Below, in pieces: positions 9,816 to 20,270 of a DNA stretch of 64,000 nt; the first letter of the stretch is position 1; each line of letters opens with the position of its first letter. The DNA is from Paralichthys olivaceus. Its lineage: Eukaryota > Chordata > Actinopteri > Pleuronectiformes > Paralichthyidae. Made by a program: the position numbers and the translations under genes. The notes under the pieces were generated by a model. That model was given only the letters and a program-made list of their open reading frames with translations. It had not been told where the DNA came from and ran no database searches. Where the stretch lies: positions 17,142,501 to 17,206,500 of the forward strand of contig NC_091109.1 in assembly GCF_024713975.1 (NCBI RefSeq), in the 5' to 3' direction.

Positions 9816-10051
9816 GAAAATGGTAAAGAAATAAATATAGCAATACATGATAAATAATTTGTTCCATGTTCTTTTAATTTACATGGATGATTTCTTGACA
9901 AAACAAGCCAACTCTATAAATGTGAACTGAGTGTCAGAAATTAACACGACATTCATAGCATCTGCAAACAATTTTTCCCCACAAATTGCTGTAACTTTCT
10001 GAGAATCTGCATCACAGTATATTGTAAAATATCATGTGTTTCAATACTCAC

Positions 10052-10110
10052 ATTATTGATGGAACCTCAGTGATGTCTACTGTCCCTGGCTCAGACACTC
10101 TCTCAAGCAT
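10052..10110 (-). other. Exon-like 59-bp segment E2 (minus strand)
   Basis: On the minus strand, CTGTAG precedes and GTGAGTATTG follows a 59-bp stretch open in only one frame (MLERVSEPGTVDITEVPSI). A paralogous segment with the same length and splice-like borders lies at 12211-12269. About 51 of 59 bases agree, and intron-like flanking sequence (CAGTATATTGTA) is also shared. It could be a duplicated small exon of a captured gene or part of an unrecognised repeat. Two 59-bp exons in a row would not stay in frame, which argues for caution. Copies: 26066-26124, 42071-42129, 58085-58143. Confidence 0.35.
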
Positions 10111-11439
10111 CTACAGTACATGTCAAGACAGGTAATGGTAGAATTAAAATGACATTAGATATCTACAATTCAGTTGAACTATTATAGTTTCAGATATTAA
10201 CCATTTAATTCCGAGTTCAGTCAGGAACCCTTTGTCATGCTTTACCCATTTGTTGCAAATGGGGACACAGTTATGATTGGCGCTGAAGGCTCCATTCTTT
10301 GGATGTTCCCTGGTTAGCCGAGCAGTGTGCTGAGATAAAACAGGGGACATATGCAGAGCGCCCAGTGGGCGTAGCAGGCAAGGTACTTTTGTTTAAGAAG
10401 ATTTAACACAACCGTGTTTGGACTCGGTGCTGTGGTGGCAGTTTCTGTGAAACAAGCACAAAGTCAAACACTTCTTTCTTTAAGTTTAATTCACCATCTG
10501 CAGATGGACTCATTAGTACACATCACCTGATTGACATGCACAAATGAGCAAAGAACATAGGAGAATCTGTGTTCTTATAACTCACAGCCCCCTCCCACTA
10601 AGCGTGCAAAGGTATATATTACCCTTCTGTATTTTCACTCAGTGGAGGAGACATCCTGTCCTTTTGTTTACATGTTCTGTGGATGACTCCCCCCCCGTGA
10701 GATCCCAGTTGTTTGATCCCAATCAGAGATACGAGATACCATAAAGTTGTGGTTTCTCGAGGCCATAAAACTCAAGTCTCTTAAGCCACCACAGTAAACC
10801 TTAAAGTTGCCCTTTTAGATGAACAATTTGGTCAACCATTTGGTCAGTCCTCCACATACATGTCTGTTTATGCAATTATACATACACGAATGTAAAATTT
10901 CCATTACGGTGCTAAAAGTGTTTGAGCTTCGCAGGGATCAGTGAGGATGAGGTCGTATTTAAAGGGACCGCTTTGGTGAGAGAATGGGCTGTGATTGGTG
11001 GGTGACTGACGAGCACCCATAAACCTATCGGTATAGCTGAGCACATGACTCCGTGTCCTGCATGAACTAACACAATGCTTCATTAGTCACAATTCTAGTT
11101 CAGGATTTCCACAATGACATTCTAACTTTAAACTTAATTTAAGGTATCTTGAATTGAGGCAAATTAAAGCTGACCTTGAATTATGATCAGTCAGAATCAA
11201 ATTGTCATATATCACAAATCATAAACTGGATTTATTTTCATAATTAATTATGGATACAATTCCAAGGTATGATGCAGAAATCTGGAATGGACATCTATAT
11301 CATTGAGCATTGTACAAGAAGACAAGTACATTATTTTTAAATAAACAGCATGGAACATGGACATGTTACTACATGTTCTACTGAATAAGGGATCAGCCAC
11401 ATGCTATCCGTAATACAAACAGCCATCATCAGGGACATA
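10111..11439. other. No gene recognised; weak promoter-like motifs near 10956-10998
   Basis: No credible gene. On the minus strand a CCAAT box (complement of ATTGG at 10994-10998) lies about 32 bp upstream of TTTAAATA (10956-10963), an arrangement compatible with a polymerase II promoter reading toward the exon-like segment at 10052-10110. This could easily be chance in AT-rich DNA. Short open frames at 10144-10350 and 10544-10744 show no domain. Confidence 0.3.
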
Positions 11440-11806
11440 GTCATCAGAGAGATCATAGTTAATAATCATCCCATGGTACTTGTACCGTAGTTCTTTACAA
11501 AGTCTACCACCTGCCCCTTGATGATAGTACTCTGAGAGTTTGAGGGCTGATGCCTAAAACTCATGTCCTTGGTTTTTGTCACATTTAGTAGTAAAAATGC
11601 AGTCACAACAATACAGATTCGCAATCCACAATGGGACCATGGCTGTTCTCATCCGCATGGAGGAGACTGACTGTCACAGAGTCATCAGCAAATTTGAAAA
11701 GTAATCTGTTGTCATGCCAGCTGCAGCAGTCATCAGTATACACATTACAGAGTGAAAAGACACAGGAGAAGACCCTGTGGATGATGACAATGCCTCTTAC
11801 GTGCAT
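11440..11806 (-). pseudogene. LINE reverse-transcriptase remnant with FADD motif
   Basis: The minus-strand frame 11806-11603 reads VYTDDCCSWHDNRLLFKFAD followed by DSVTVSLL. FADD is the F/YxDD catalytic motif of RT domain 5 in jockey/CR1/L2-group LINEs. After a frame change near 11600 the fragment continues with NVTKTKDM and IKGQVVDFV, the segment that normally follows. The region before FADD is degenerate and the rest of ORF2 is absent. The longest open frame of the unit, 165 residues on plus at 11631-12128, overlaps this antisense and is a shadow frame. Confidence 0.75.
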
Positions 11807-12210
11807 TTGTTTACCCTCACTTTCTGTGTTACTTGTCAGTTGCAGCTCGAGGCATCATGCATGTAACCAATATTATCTTTTCCAGGCACTATACTGGTAC
11901 TGTAGTACCTACAAGTTACGCACGTTCCATTTTGCCTGGGGACATTTAAAACAAACCAGTCTACAACATAGTAAAAATCACATGAAAATCAACTGCCCTC
12001 CTCATCTTTTCATTTTTTTTACCCCCCAATTTTTTAATGTGGATTTAGAATTTGATACTGAGCATAGCCGTGAAATTGGCTCTCCAATAGAAATGGTAAA
12101 GGTTGTCAAATTAATGTTACCTACATAAATCCCCACAGATTTCTAAAACATTCTCAGAACACAGTTTACATCACAGTATATTGTAAGGTATCACATTTTT
12201 AATTACTCAC
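11807..12210. other. No gene recognised
   Basis: AT-rich spacer between the LINE RT remnant and the exon-like segment. Its last 70 bp (CAGTATATTGTAAGGTATCAC) are a diverged copy of the sequence next to the exon-like segment at 10052-10110. Confidence 0.5.
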
Positions 12211-12269
12211 CTTATTGATGGAACCTCAACCATATTTACTGTCCCTGGCTCAGACTCTCTCTCAACCAT
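12211..12269 (-). other. Exon-like 59-bp segment E1 (minus strand)
   Basis: On the minus strand, ACCTACTGTAG precedes and GTGAGTAATT follows the 59-bp stretch, which reads MVERESEPGTVNMVEVPSIR in its only open frame. SEPGTV and EVPSI are shared with the segment at 10052-10110. I do not recognise the protein. Copies: 28225-28283, 44230-44288, 60243-60301. Confidence 0.35.
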
Positions 12270-12339
12270 CTACAGTAGGTGAAGACAGTAGGTGTTTTCG
12301 TTCCCAAAACACAGGCTCTCGTGTGGTTCCAAGAGTCTG

Positions 12340-12560
12340 TAAGAGTAGAACATGAGGTAGAGCATTCAGCTACCAGGCAGACACCTTCTGTGCATTTAAG
12401 GTTAAACTTAAAACATTCCTTTTTGATAAAGCCTGGCTGGATCAGGTGAGTCCTGAACCATCCCTTAAGCTGCTATAGGTCTAGACTGCTGGGGAAACTC
12501 CCATCATCCACAGAGCACTTCTCCACTTCTCTCGAAAGTGAAATTATAATAACAGTTAAA
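12340..12560 (+). pseudogene. LINE ORF2 extreme C-terminus and start of 3' UTR
   Basis: From 12377 the plus strand reads ADTFCAFKVKLKTFLFDKAW and runs to a TAG at 12476-12478. The TFxxFKxKLKTxLFDKA pattern is the usual C-terminal end of RT proteins of abundant fish LINEs. The following CTGAACCATCCCTTAAGCTGCTATAGG is from the matching 3' UTR. Only about 34 codons remain. The family may be the same as that of the tail at 13650-13952, with about 1.1 kb of other sequence between them. Copies: 28354-28574, 44359-44579, 60372-60592. Confidence 0.7.
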
Positions 12561-13330
12561 AACTTCCGTCATCTCATGTCGTGAAATCACTGGAGCTTTA
12601 ATTTTCGGTTTCATCGCAAAGGGGCTGCAGATGCTTTTGTGAAAGTTTACATTTTGTACAAAATGTGGAATTCTAAGAAACACAGATGTGATTAAGACAT
12701 TTCTGGTAACCGTAGGGGTTCAATCTTTTCAGGAAGAATGAATGTGTGTTACGTGGCAAGAATCATTTTACTGATCCAACACAGGTCTTAACTATTTCAG
12801 ATATTGAGGTCATAAGAAGCCACTGTGTGAGGTTAGGCCTGTTTTATTGGTGCTCCTTGAGGAACTCCTTCATGTAGGTAGCCAGAGAAAAGGACCCCAG
12901 CACTCGGTTGTACATCGACCAAATCTATGTCAATATGTAAATGAGAATATTCCCCACGAACCCTCCACCCTGGCGCGATTTCCTTTTTTCCCTCACGAAC
13001 TTATTTTTTATATTAAAGAATGAACTTTATAACATTATTATTTGACCGACACAGATTACACATCAACAGACGAGCTGACGGCACAAGACCTACGACAGAA
13101 ATTGACCTTAAGAATAAGTTAGCAGTCTGACATGTGACAGCCATTTGAATCGCAAAGAGAGGAGCGTTAAAGCCTCGGAGTCTGAGCAAGGCAATATCAA
13201 CCGCCACCACAGAAGTCAGAGCAGTGAGAGGGTTTAAATAAATGTGGGAGTGGCAGTTCTTAAAGCTGCCGTGAGATCATCACACAGTCAGGAGGCCTCG
13301 CTCGTGGCCGTCCAGCTGTATCCGGCGGTG
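12561..13330. other. No gene recognised
   Basis: Mixed sequence without a supportable gene. On minus, a short frame ending ATYMKEFLKEHQ followed by TAA (about 12856-12926) has a stop 4 codons upstream of its ATG and no recognised family. On minus 13013-13210 an open frame of 65 residues shows no domain. Bases just before 13331 could be a diverged 28S expansion segment, but I cannot support this. Confidence 0.4.
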
Positions 13331-13399
13331 TGCCTCGGCTGGCGCCTAGCAGCTGACTTAGAACTGGTGCGGACCAGGGGAATCCGACTGTTTAATTTA
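13331..13399 (+). pseudogene. 28S rRNA gene fragment (about 69 bp)
   Basis: The stretch TGCCTCGGCTGGCGCCTAGC, then GACTTAGAACTGGTGCGGAC and CAGGGGAATCCGACTGTTTA, matches the highly conserved large-subunit rRNA region after the D8 expansion segment, as I know it from vertebrate 28S. It breaks off at TTTAATT, where genuine 28S would continue into AAAACAAAGC. It is in the same orientation as the LINE-tailed repeat that starts immediately after it. It is far too short to be functional. Confidence 0.85.
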
Positions 13400-13952
13400 A
13401 CACTTTAATAAATGTCAATAACTATGTTACTGACGTGTCCCTCTCTCTCTTTCTCTCTCTCATTGCAGGTATCTCTGACTCCAGAACTGAAGGAGAACAA
13501 CTATTATTATTATTATTATCATTATTATTATTAACAACAATACTTAATTAATTATTATATGAATTGTTGCTGCTATCATTAATAATCAATAACTTCTTTA
13601 CACTGTTATCGTTTACATTTTAACTAGTCAGAGCTGATACCTGACGGTGCTCAAGTGTTCCGGTCTCTCGCCTCCCCCTCCCCACTGTTTCTCTTCTCTC
13701 CCCATTTTTCTCTGCTCACCCCAACCAGTAGAGGCAGAAGACCGTCCACATTGAACCTGGTTCTGCTAGAGGTTTCTCCCTGTAAGTGAGGGAGTTTTTA
13801 CTCTTCACAGTCACCAAAGTGCTTGCTCATTGTGGGAACTGTTACGTTTCTCTATATTAAACAATATTTTAATGTCTTGACCTTCTATGTAAAGCTCCTT
13901 GAGATAATGTATATTATCATTTGGCGCTATACAAATAAAATTGAATTGAATT
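13400..13952 (+). repeat. LINE-tailed dispersed repeat, left inverted arm
   Basis: Contains a (CT)n tract ending CATTGCAG, (ATT)n, CAACCAGTAGAGGCAGA, GAACCTGGTTCTGCTAGAGG, AGTGCTTGCTCATTGTGGGA and finally TTGGCGCTATACAAATAAA with a TTGAATTGAATT tail. That tail is the 3' end of a very abundant fish non-LTR-type repeat. The whole segment is the reverse complement of 15604-16158. Copies: 29411-29963, 45419-45971, 61432-61984. Confidence 0.8.
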
Positions 13953-15603
13953 TGTAGCACCGGTATCACCCCACTTACTGCGCCACTGGACCAGTTCTAG
14001 GTTCTAAGGAGTGGGAAGCAAGAATAATCACACCAGAGACCGTTGCTCTAAGTACAAAAGGCCGGCAATTTACTGAATGCAAAACACACATATAAAATAC
14101 AGTACAGAAAACAAAACAAATACCCTGCAGGTTCCTAATACTAAGGCAAGTATAATTGAAAAGAGTATTTCACTCTTTCCTTTCGTTCTTTAGTTCTCCT
14201 AGTTTATTTCAGTAAAGCTAATCTAAGTTAAGTTAAACCAGTCTTTTTTCTCCTAGGTTGCATCTATTTTTAGAATTTTTCCTCCTGAGTTAAATCTTTT
14301 TTCCCTTTCTTTTAAATGTAAGAGAATACCTTCAGTTACACAATCAAATCAAAGTGGACCACAATCATTTCCAATCACACTCAGAAAATATGAACTCAAC
14401 ATGCAAATAAAAGTATGACACTTTCGAATCGAGTTCAACATGAGTTCAAGTGTTCGGTTCAATGAAAAGTTTCAGTTCGATTTAGTCCGAAAATAATAAT
14501 AAATCAATCAGTTCAGTTCAAACTAGTTCCTGATACTCCTACCACTCTGGCAGCGAGTCACCATAAGCCGAAGATTTCCTCACTAGCGCGAAGGAGTAGA
14601 TGAGTTGAAGGTGAAGGTCTGGGTCTGGCTCGCCATCTTGAATCCCGTCTGTGTGTGCTCCGACCCAGCTTCAAACCGAGCAAAAAACCTGACCTGTGTA
14701 ACAGGTCATAAACACAAATAATCTCTTTTTAAATCCTCAAATCACACAAATAAATGTTTCACAGTTTCTGAGTTGTAACGTTACTGCTACGGTGTTTTTT
14801 CGTCTCAAAATGGCAGCGGAGCGGTCTCTTTCAACTCACGGCTCCGTCTCCCACACAAACTATAGCGCATACCTTTCATTTATACAGCTTACAGACACTT
14901 TTGTAACATTCACAGTCTTCATAAACCCAAAAAATTTACTGATAAACAGGTTATGACGGAGCATTTCCTTGTGAATAGCTACGTTTTTAGCATTAGCTTT
15001 CCGCTAAAAAGGTACAACGCAGCAAAATTGCAAGAAAATAAAAACAAAACTCACCAAAACCAGTGTGACTTAGTTCTCATAAAATCCCCGTCAGTTCCCG
15101 ACCAGGTAAGTTATATTTTTCAACTGCTAAATCAACTTTTTTCACTCTTTTTCTGCTTATTAATCGCAGCTCGTTTTTCTCCATTTTCTCCTCTGCTCTC
15201 TCCCTCAGGTCTCTGCTGCAGCATCACGCAGGCCCTGCGTGTAGTGTCACTAGTCCCTTAAAGGGGCACGCATGAAATTTCTGTCAGCATACTTTTAATC
15301 TTAACCAGAAACATGTCACGCTATAATGTGATCCGTATAACGTTATTAAAAATGTATGAAACAACCCACTTGAGAACAAACACAGTTCAGATCTGTTGTT
15401 ATATAGATAGTATGCTTGAGTGTTGTTATATAGTATTGTTTACAGATGCTATGAATGTTTTGTTAATTTTATGTGTGCATAATATGAAGTGGAAAATATG
15501 TTCATGAAAGAAGAAAAAACATATTATTATTTTTGTACAGTTTACTGAATATATTGCGATACTACTGCTCAATTAATTATTGTTATTATTTTCCCATCAC
15601 CTA
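13953..15603. other. Segment between the inverted arms; possible minus-strand promoter remnant
   Basis: About 1.65 kb without a supportable gene. On the minus strand, TATAAATGAAAG (near 14875), AAAATGGCAGC-like and AAGATGGCG motifs (near 14807-14640, the YY1-like core) and a 17-codon frame starting MASQTQTF in good context suggest a decayed retroelement promoter and leader. On plus, CAGGTAAGT (near 15103) and CCCTCAGGT (near 15205) look like splice borders. An open frame at 14953-15261 spans both and has no recognisable domain. Confidence 0.35.
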
Positions 15604-16158
15604 TTCAATTCAATTCAATTTTATTTGTATAGCGCCAAATGATAATATATATTATCTCAAGGAACTTTACATAGAAGGTCAAGACCTTAAAATCTTGCTT
15701 AATATAGAGAAACCTAACAGTTCCCACAATGAGCAAGCACTTTGGCAACTGTGAAGAGTAAAAACTACCTCACTTACAGGGAGACACCTCTAGCAGAACC
15801 AGGTTCAATGTGGATGGTCATCTGCCTCTACTGGTTGGGGAGAGCAGAGAAACAGTGGTGAGGGGGAGGCGAGAGAGACCGGAACACTTGAGCAACATCA
15901 GGTATCAGCTCTGACTAGTTAAAATTTAAACAATAACAGTGTAAAGAAGTTATTGATTATTAATGATAGCAGCAACAATTCATATAATAATTAATTAAGT
16001 ATTGTTGTTAATAATAATAATAATAATGATGATAAGTCAGATAATAATAACTCCTTCAGTTCTGGAGTCAGAGATGCCTGCAATGAGAGAGAGAAAGAGA
16101 GAGAGGGACATGGGAGAAAAAAGACACATCAATGACATAGTTATTGATATTTATTAAA
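15604..16158 (-). repeat. LINE-tailed dispersed repeat, right inverted arm
   Basis: Reverse-complement partner of 13400-13952, starting ATTCAATTCAATTCAATTTT and ending in TGACATAGTTATTGATATTT. It spans the nominal unit boundary, so bases 1 to about 149 are the end of such an arm. It lacks the 28S fragment found beside the left arm. Copies: 31614-32168 and 47623-48177; unit 4 is truncated before its right arm. Confidence 0.8.
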
Positions 16159-16637
16159 ATAAATAAATGAGTGTGTGTGTGTGTGTCTGTGGGTGGGTTA
16201 GGGTTAGGGTTAGGGTTAGGTAAGGGGATAATAGCCAAGCGTGTCCGCGTCCGGCTCCGTGGACACGCTATTTTCCGGGGTGCCAGAGACTCAGGACTTT
16301 GGCTACCCCCCCATTTTCAGGGGTGCTCTTTCCGTTGGTGGCAGTGGCCGGCAGCTACGACCTTCGGTCCCTGAGATATTCAGGTAAAAACACTCTCCAT
16401 TATAAGCGAATGGGACGGTCAGTAGTGAATGTAGCAGCAGTAGCAGCAGTACAACAGACCCATATTACTACTATATTATTATAAATATGATTATTATATA
16501 GTGTTATTATAATTACATACACACAGAGAGATCCAAAGTGTGTTGTTATTATTACATTATTACATACTGTTGTTAACAAACACACGACCATCATGTCATC
16601 AGTACGGTTACCATTAGTAGTAGTAGTAGAAGTACAA

Positions 16638-16763
16638 GTATTTCATTCTATTGTTGTATTTCATTCTATTGTTGTATTTCATTCTATTGTTGTATTTCAT
16701 TCTATTGTTGTATTTCATTCTATTGTTGTATTTCATTCTATTGTCGTATTTCATTTGATTGTA
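16638..16763. repeat. 18-bp minisatellite, unit 2 (one extra copy)
   Basis: Same minisatellite with five exact copies before the two variant copies. This accounts for the jump of the unit 1 to unit 2 offset from 16,009 to 16,027. Confidence 0.95.
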
Positions 16764-19079
16764 TTATGTATTGTATTTTAATGCAATAAAATCGATGTAT
16801 TCAAGGCGTTGTCCTGTGTAGCAAAATAAAACATGGATTTAAAACATCACACCAAAAAGCAGCAACAGCAGCAGTAACAACAACAACAAATGAAGTGAAC
16901 AATAAATGAAAATAATAATGATAGGGGACGGTCAGGAGTGAAAAAGTGTGGAAGTCCAAATCGTTCCTCCAGAATAGTGTTAGGAGCACGTTTGTAGTGG
17001 TGGATTTTTTTTGGAGAGCATCTCATTTATATGTATACTGTAATTCTGTTCACATTGCCATATTTCTATTGATATTCCACTGATAATTCTGTTTCTATTT
17101 ATACCGTTCATTTGGTTCATCCCTCCATATCTTAAATATTTATACTCTTGTTATCACCGGGGATAAGAGGGAAACACTATTTCAATTCTCTGTATGTCCT
17201 GCACATATGGCATTATTGATCATAAAGTTGACTTGACTTGAACACTGATAAAGTTGATTCAAGATGTTGAAGCTTGAAAAAACTGTTGTGATCAGTGGTC
17301 AATGACCTCCATCTGTTGGACAAAAAAAACCATTGCACCCACCTGATCAAGTCACAATCCCCATGTTTCCCATACTCACAAAGCATTAAAAAGCAGTGAT
17401 TTTGAGTGCAAATCCAATGGAAATGCAGTCAGTGGAAGCCAAAGACTATTGTTAGCCGAAGTCAAGTGTTTTAGTGTTTCATCTTGGACAGGGCCGAGTG
17501 GCTGAATGTTTTTTTTCCAATGAAGCAGCAGCAGAAGCACAACACATATTTCTACTATATTATTATAAATATTATCATTATATAGTATTATTGTTACATA
17601 CTGTTATTAACAATCACAATAGCATCATGTCATCAGTATACTCACCATAAGTAGTAGTAGTAGTAGAACAAGTATTTCATTTTATTGTGGTATTTCATTC
17701 TATTGTGTTTTGTAATGTATTTTGGGGGGAAGTCTTGCTCACACGTGTTCCTATTTATCGTGGTTAAAACAAAACGTCTGAGAATCTCAGTGTATTTACC
17801 ATTTTTTGGTTAATTAGTGGATAAAATATATTTGTAAAGTTTAATTCTCATTGTTTGAGAGTGGGATGTGTATTTTAAGGAGAAAAAATTATTTTAAAGT
17901 TGTAAAAAATTCATAAGTAATTGAAATTTCTGAGTATGTTTGAAAATATTTTTTTTTAATTTTAGGGAAATCCTTATTGGGATAGTAATTTGTTTATGAT
18001 TCCAACTTTTTTTGAGGATTGGTGGTTGATATAAGGGAAATGAATGGAGAAAAATTCATTATTTAATCAACTCCCATGATCCTTTGGGAGTAGTGGAGCC
18101 AATCAGAGGAAAACGTTATTTTGTACAAGTTTAAAACTTGTTGTTGTATGTAAAATATTGTTTATAATGTAGTTTGAGTTGTAAAATAGAATTAGGAATA
18201 AAATTTAAAATATCTCCTTATTAATTCATTCGTTTATTTAAAAAAAAAAAGTATTCATAAAAGTGATTTGGTTTAGAATCCTCCTTTTCATATTTTTTTA
18301 TACCATTCATATAATAAGGGGCGCAGAGTCAGGGAGAGAAGCCGGCCGGGCTAAGCCCTCCCCCGCCTGTTCGGGCTGTGAACTCTGCCTCCCCCTATTC
18401 CCTCACTTTCATGAGGGAAGAGAGGTGAGGAAAGTGATTTTGTTTAAAAAAATGTCTAACTTTTTTAGGAATTGTTTCAATTGATTTAAATTAAATTGGA
18501 TAAATAATAGTAATAGTAATGATAATAACAATGATAATAATAATAATAATAATAATAAATAATGTGCGGGAAGAGGGAAACACTATTTCAATTCTCTGTA
18601 TTTCCTCTGTAAGTGACAAGTTGACTTGACTTGAAGACTGATAAAGTAGATTCAAGATGTTGAAGCTTGAAAAAACTGTTGTGATCAGTGGTCAATGACC
18701 TCCATCTGTTGGACAAAAAAAACCATTGCACCCACCTGATCAAGTCACAATCCCCATGTTTCCCATACTCACAAAGCATTAAAAAGCAGTGATTTTGAGT
18801 GCAAATCCAATGGAAATGCAGTCAGTGGAAGCCAAAGACTATTGTTAGCCGAAGTCAAGTGTTTTAGTGTTTCATCTTGGACAGGGCCGAGTGGCTGAAT
18901 GTTTTTTTTCCAATGAAGCAGCAGCAGAAGCACAACACATATTTCTACTATATTATTATAAATATTATCATTATATAGTATTATTGTTACATACTGTTAT
19001 TAACAATCACAATAGCATCATGTCATCAGTATACTCACCATAAGTAGTAGTAGTAGTAGAACAAGTATTTCATTTTATT

Positions 19080-19907
19080 TTTTTATCATTTTATTTCTTC
19101 TGCTGTGATTTCCTTTATCAGAGCTGAATTCTGGTCCTCTGCCACCCTGTGTAAATTTAAGGAATCCAGTCATGTGGCTATCTGATGTTTATTATTTATT
19201 TTTGGTTGGGAATATAGATTCTTATAATATGTTTCAAAACATGTATGTATCTCTTCTGTCTTATATTTTGGTAGATTTGTAGCTGAGCCCCTATGCCTTT
19301 TTAATCTGTAGCCCAGCAATTTTGTAGATTTACTTCCCACGTCATACTATCGCTGTTTCATGTACAACAGCTTTTTTTGAATCTCTTGTCCTGAGATGTC
19401 ATTTACCTCTGTTCTAACTCTTTTGATATTTTGGTTTATTCGCTCGTCCACATTTTTTTTATGTTCTTTTTCCAATTTTTTAAGCTCTGATTCTAATTTA
19501 TTGAGTTTTTCCTGTGTTTGCCTTTTCAAGTATGTTGATTTAGCAATTCGTTGTCCTCTAATCACAGCTTTACACGCGTCCCACAGCACCGAGGGAGACA
19601 CCTCACCATTATCATTCTCCCTCACATATCACTGAATTTCTTTAATAAACTCTTCCTTCATTTGTCCTTTTAATACATTTATATTTAGCCTCCAAAGTGT
19701 TGATTTTTGTTCTCTTGACATAGCCAGAGTCATATATACAGGACTATGGTCTGATATGTCTCTCACTCCAATTTCACAATTTTCGATCCTATAACTGTCC
19801 TAACTGAACATGAAAAAATTATCTATCCTGGAGTATCTTTGATGTGGTGCTGAGAAAAATGTATAGTCTTCCCTTAGGATTGAATTCTTTCCAAACGTCA
19901 ATTACTC
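19080..19907 (-). pseudogene. L1/Tx1-type LINE remnant, unit 2
   Basis: Same fragment as in unit 1, with an extra nonsense change: T at 19170 turns the Trp of ATWLDS into TGA on the minus strand. The endonuclease SDH and the Lys/Glu-rich linker are unchanged. Confidence 0.75.
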
Positions 19908-20270
19908 TTTATGTAAAAAAAAAATGTTTGTACTTATTGCACTTGTAATTTCACATTGTGGCATTTGTATTTACAGTAGGTGGTTACACTTGTGGTGGAC
20001 ATTTATCTTGAGATGTAAAATAAAGAGTTTCTCAGACAGTTGTCTTTAGGTCATTTAATAGAAAGCTCTGCAGAGGGTTTCACACTTAGCATGAATGCTC
20101 AGAGTGGAACAACTCCGAATAGGGAAAGAAGAAGGTTTTATACAGTCAGGTAAACAGGAAACATAAGAGACAACTGTTGTGGCAGAACGCTCATGTGCTA
20201 ATCACACGACACTCTCTGTGATTCTCAACCTGTGGGAGTATCAGTGTGTGTGTGGTTTCAGCTGGAGGCG

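Larger units (their letters stand above)
1..16009. repeat. Macrosatellite unit 1 (A-type, 16,009 bp)
   Basis: First copy of the tandem unit. The same segments recur at offsets of 16,009-16,027 bp (unit 2), exactly 32,019 bp (unit 3) and 48,028-48,046 bp (unit 4). The A type is defined by five full copies of the 18-bp minisatellite before a variant copy, a longer (AAT)n tract near 2510, a C at 3156, and TCA rather than TGA at 7782-7784. The window starts inside the array, so base 1 is an arbitrary phase and the array may extend to the left. The unit is built from transposable-element remnants and contains no intact gene. Confidence 0.95.

Noticed and set aside
11631-12128. Longest open frame, 165 residues on plus, present in all units
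   Set aside because: It overlaps an antisense LINE RT fragment with the FADD motif, has no recognised domain, and its persistence is explained by unit identity rather than selection.
12856-12926. Minus-strand frame ending ATYMKEFLKEHQ with a nearby AATAAA-like signal, as a last exon of a host gene
   Set aside because: Only about 23 codons, an upstream in-frame stop and no recognised family, so the evidence is too weak.
13331-13399. A functional rDNA repeat or an R-element insertion site
   Set aside because: Only about 69 bp of 28S are present, the R2 target downstream is missing, and no 18S or 5.8S sequence is seen.
1-16009. The 16-kb unit as a single giant mobile element
   Set aside because: No intact transposase, recombinase, polymerase or capsid gene, and no common termini or target duplications at unit borders. 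The unit looks like an amplified composite block.
16593-16781. VFHSIV-repeat peptide frame
   Set aside because: It is the translation of the 18-bp minisatellite, is open only in B units, and has no start context or neighbours to support it.
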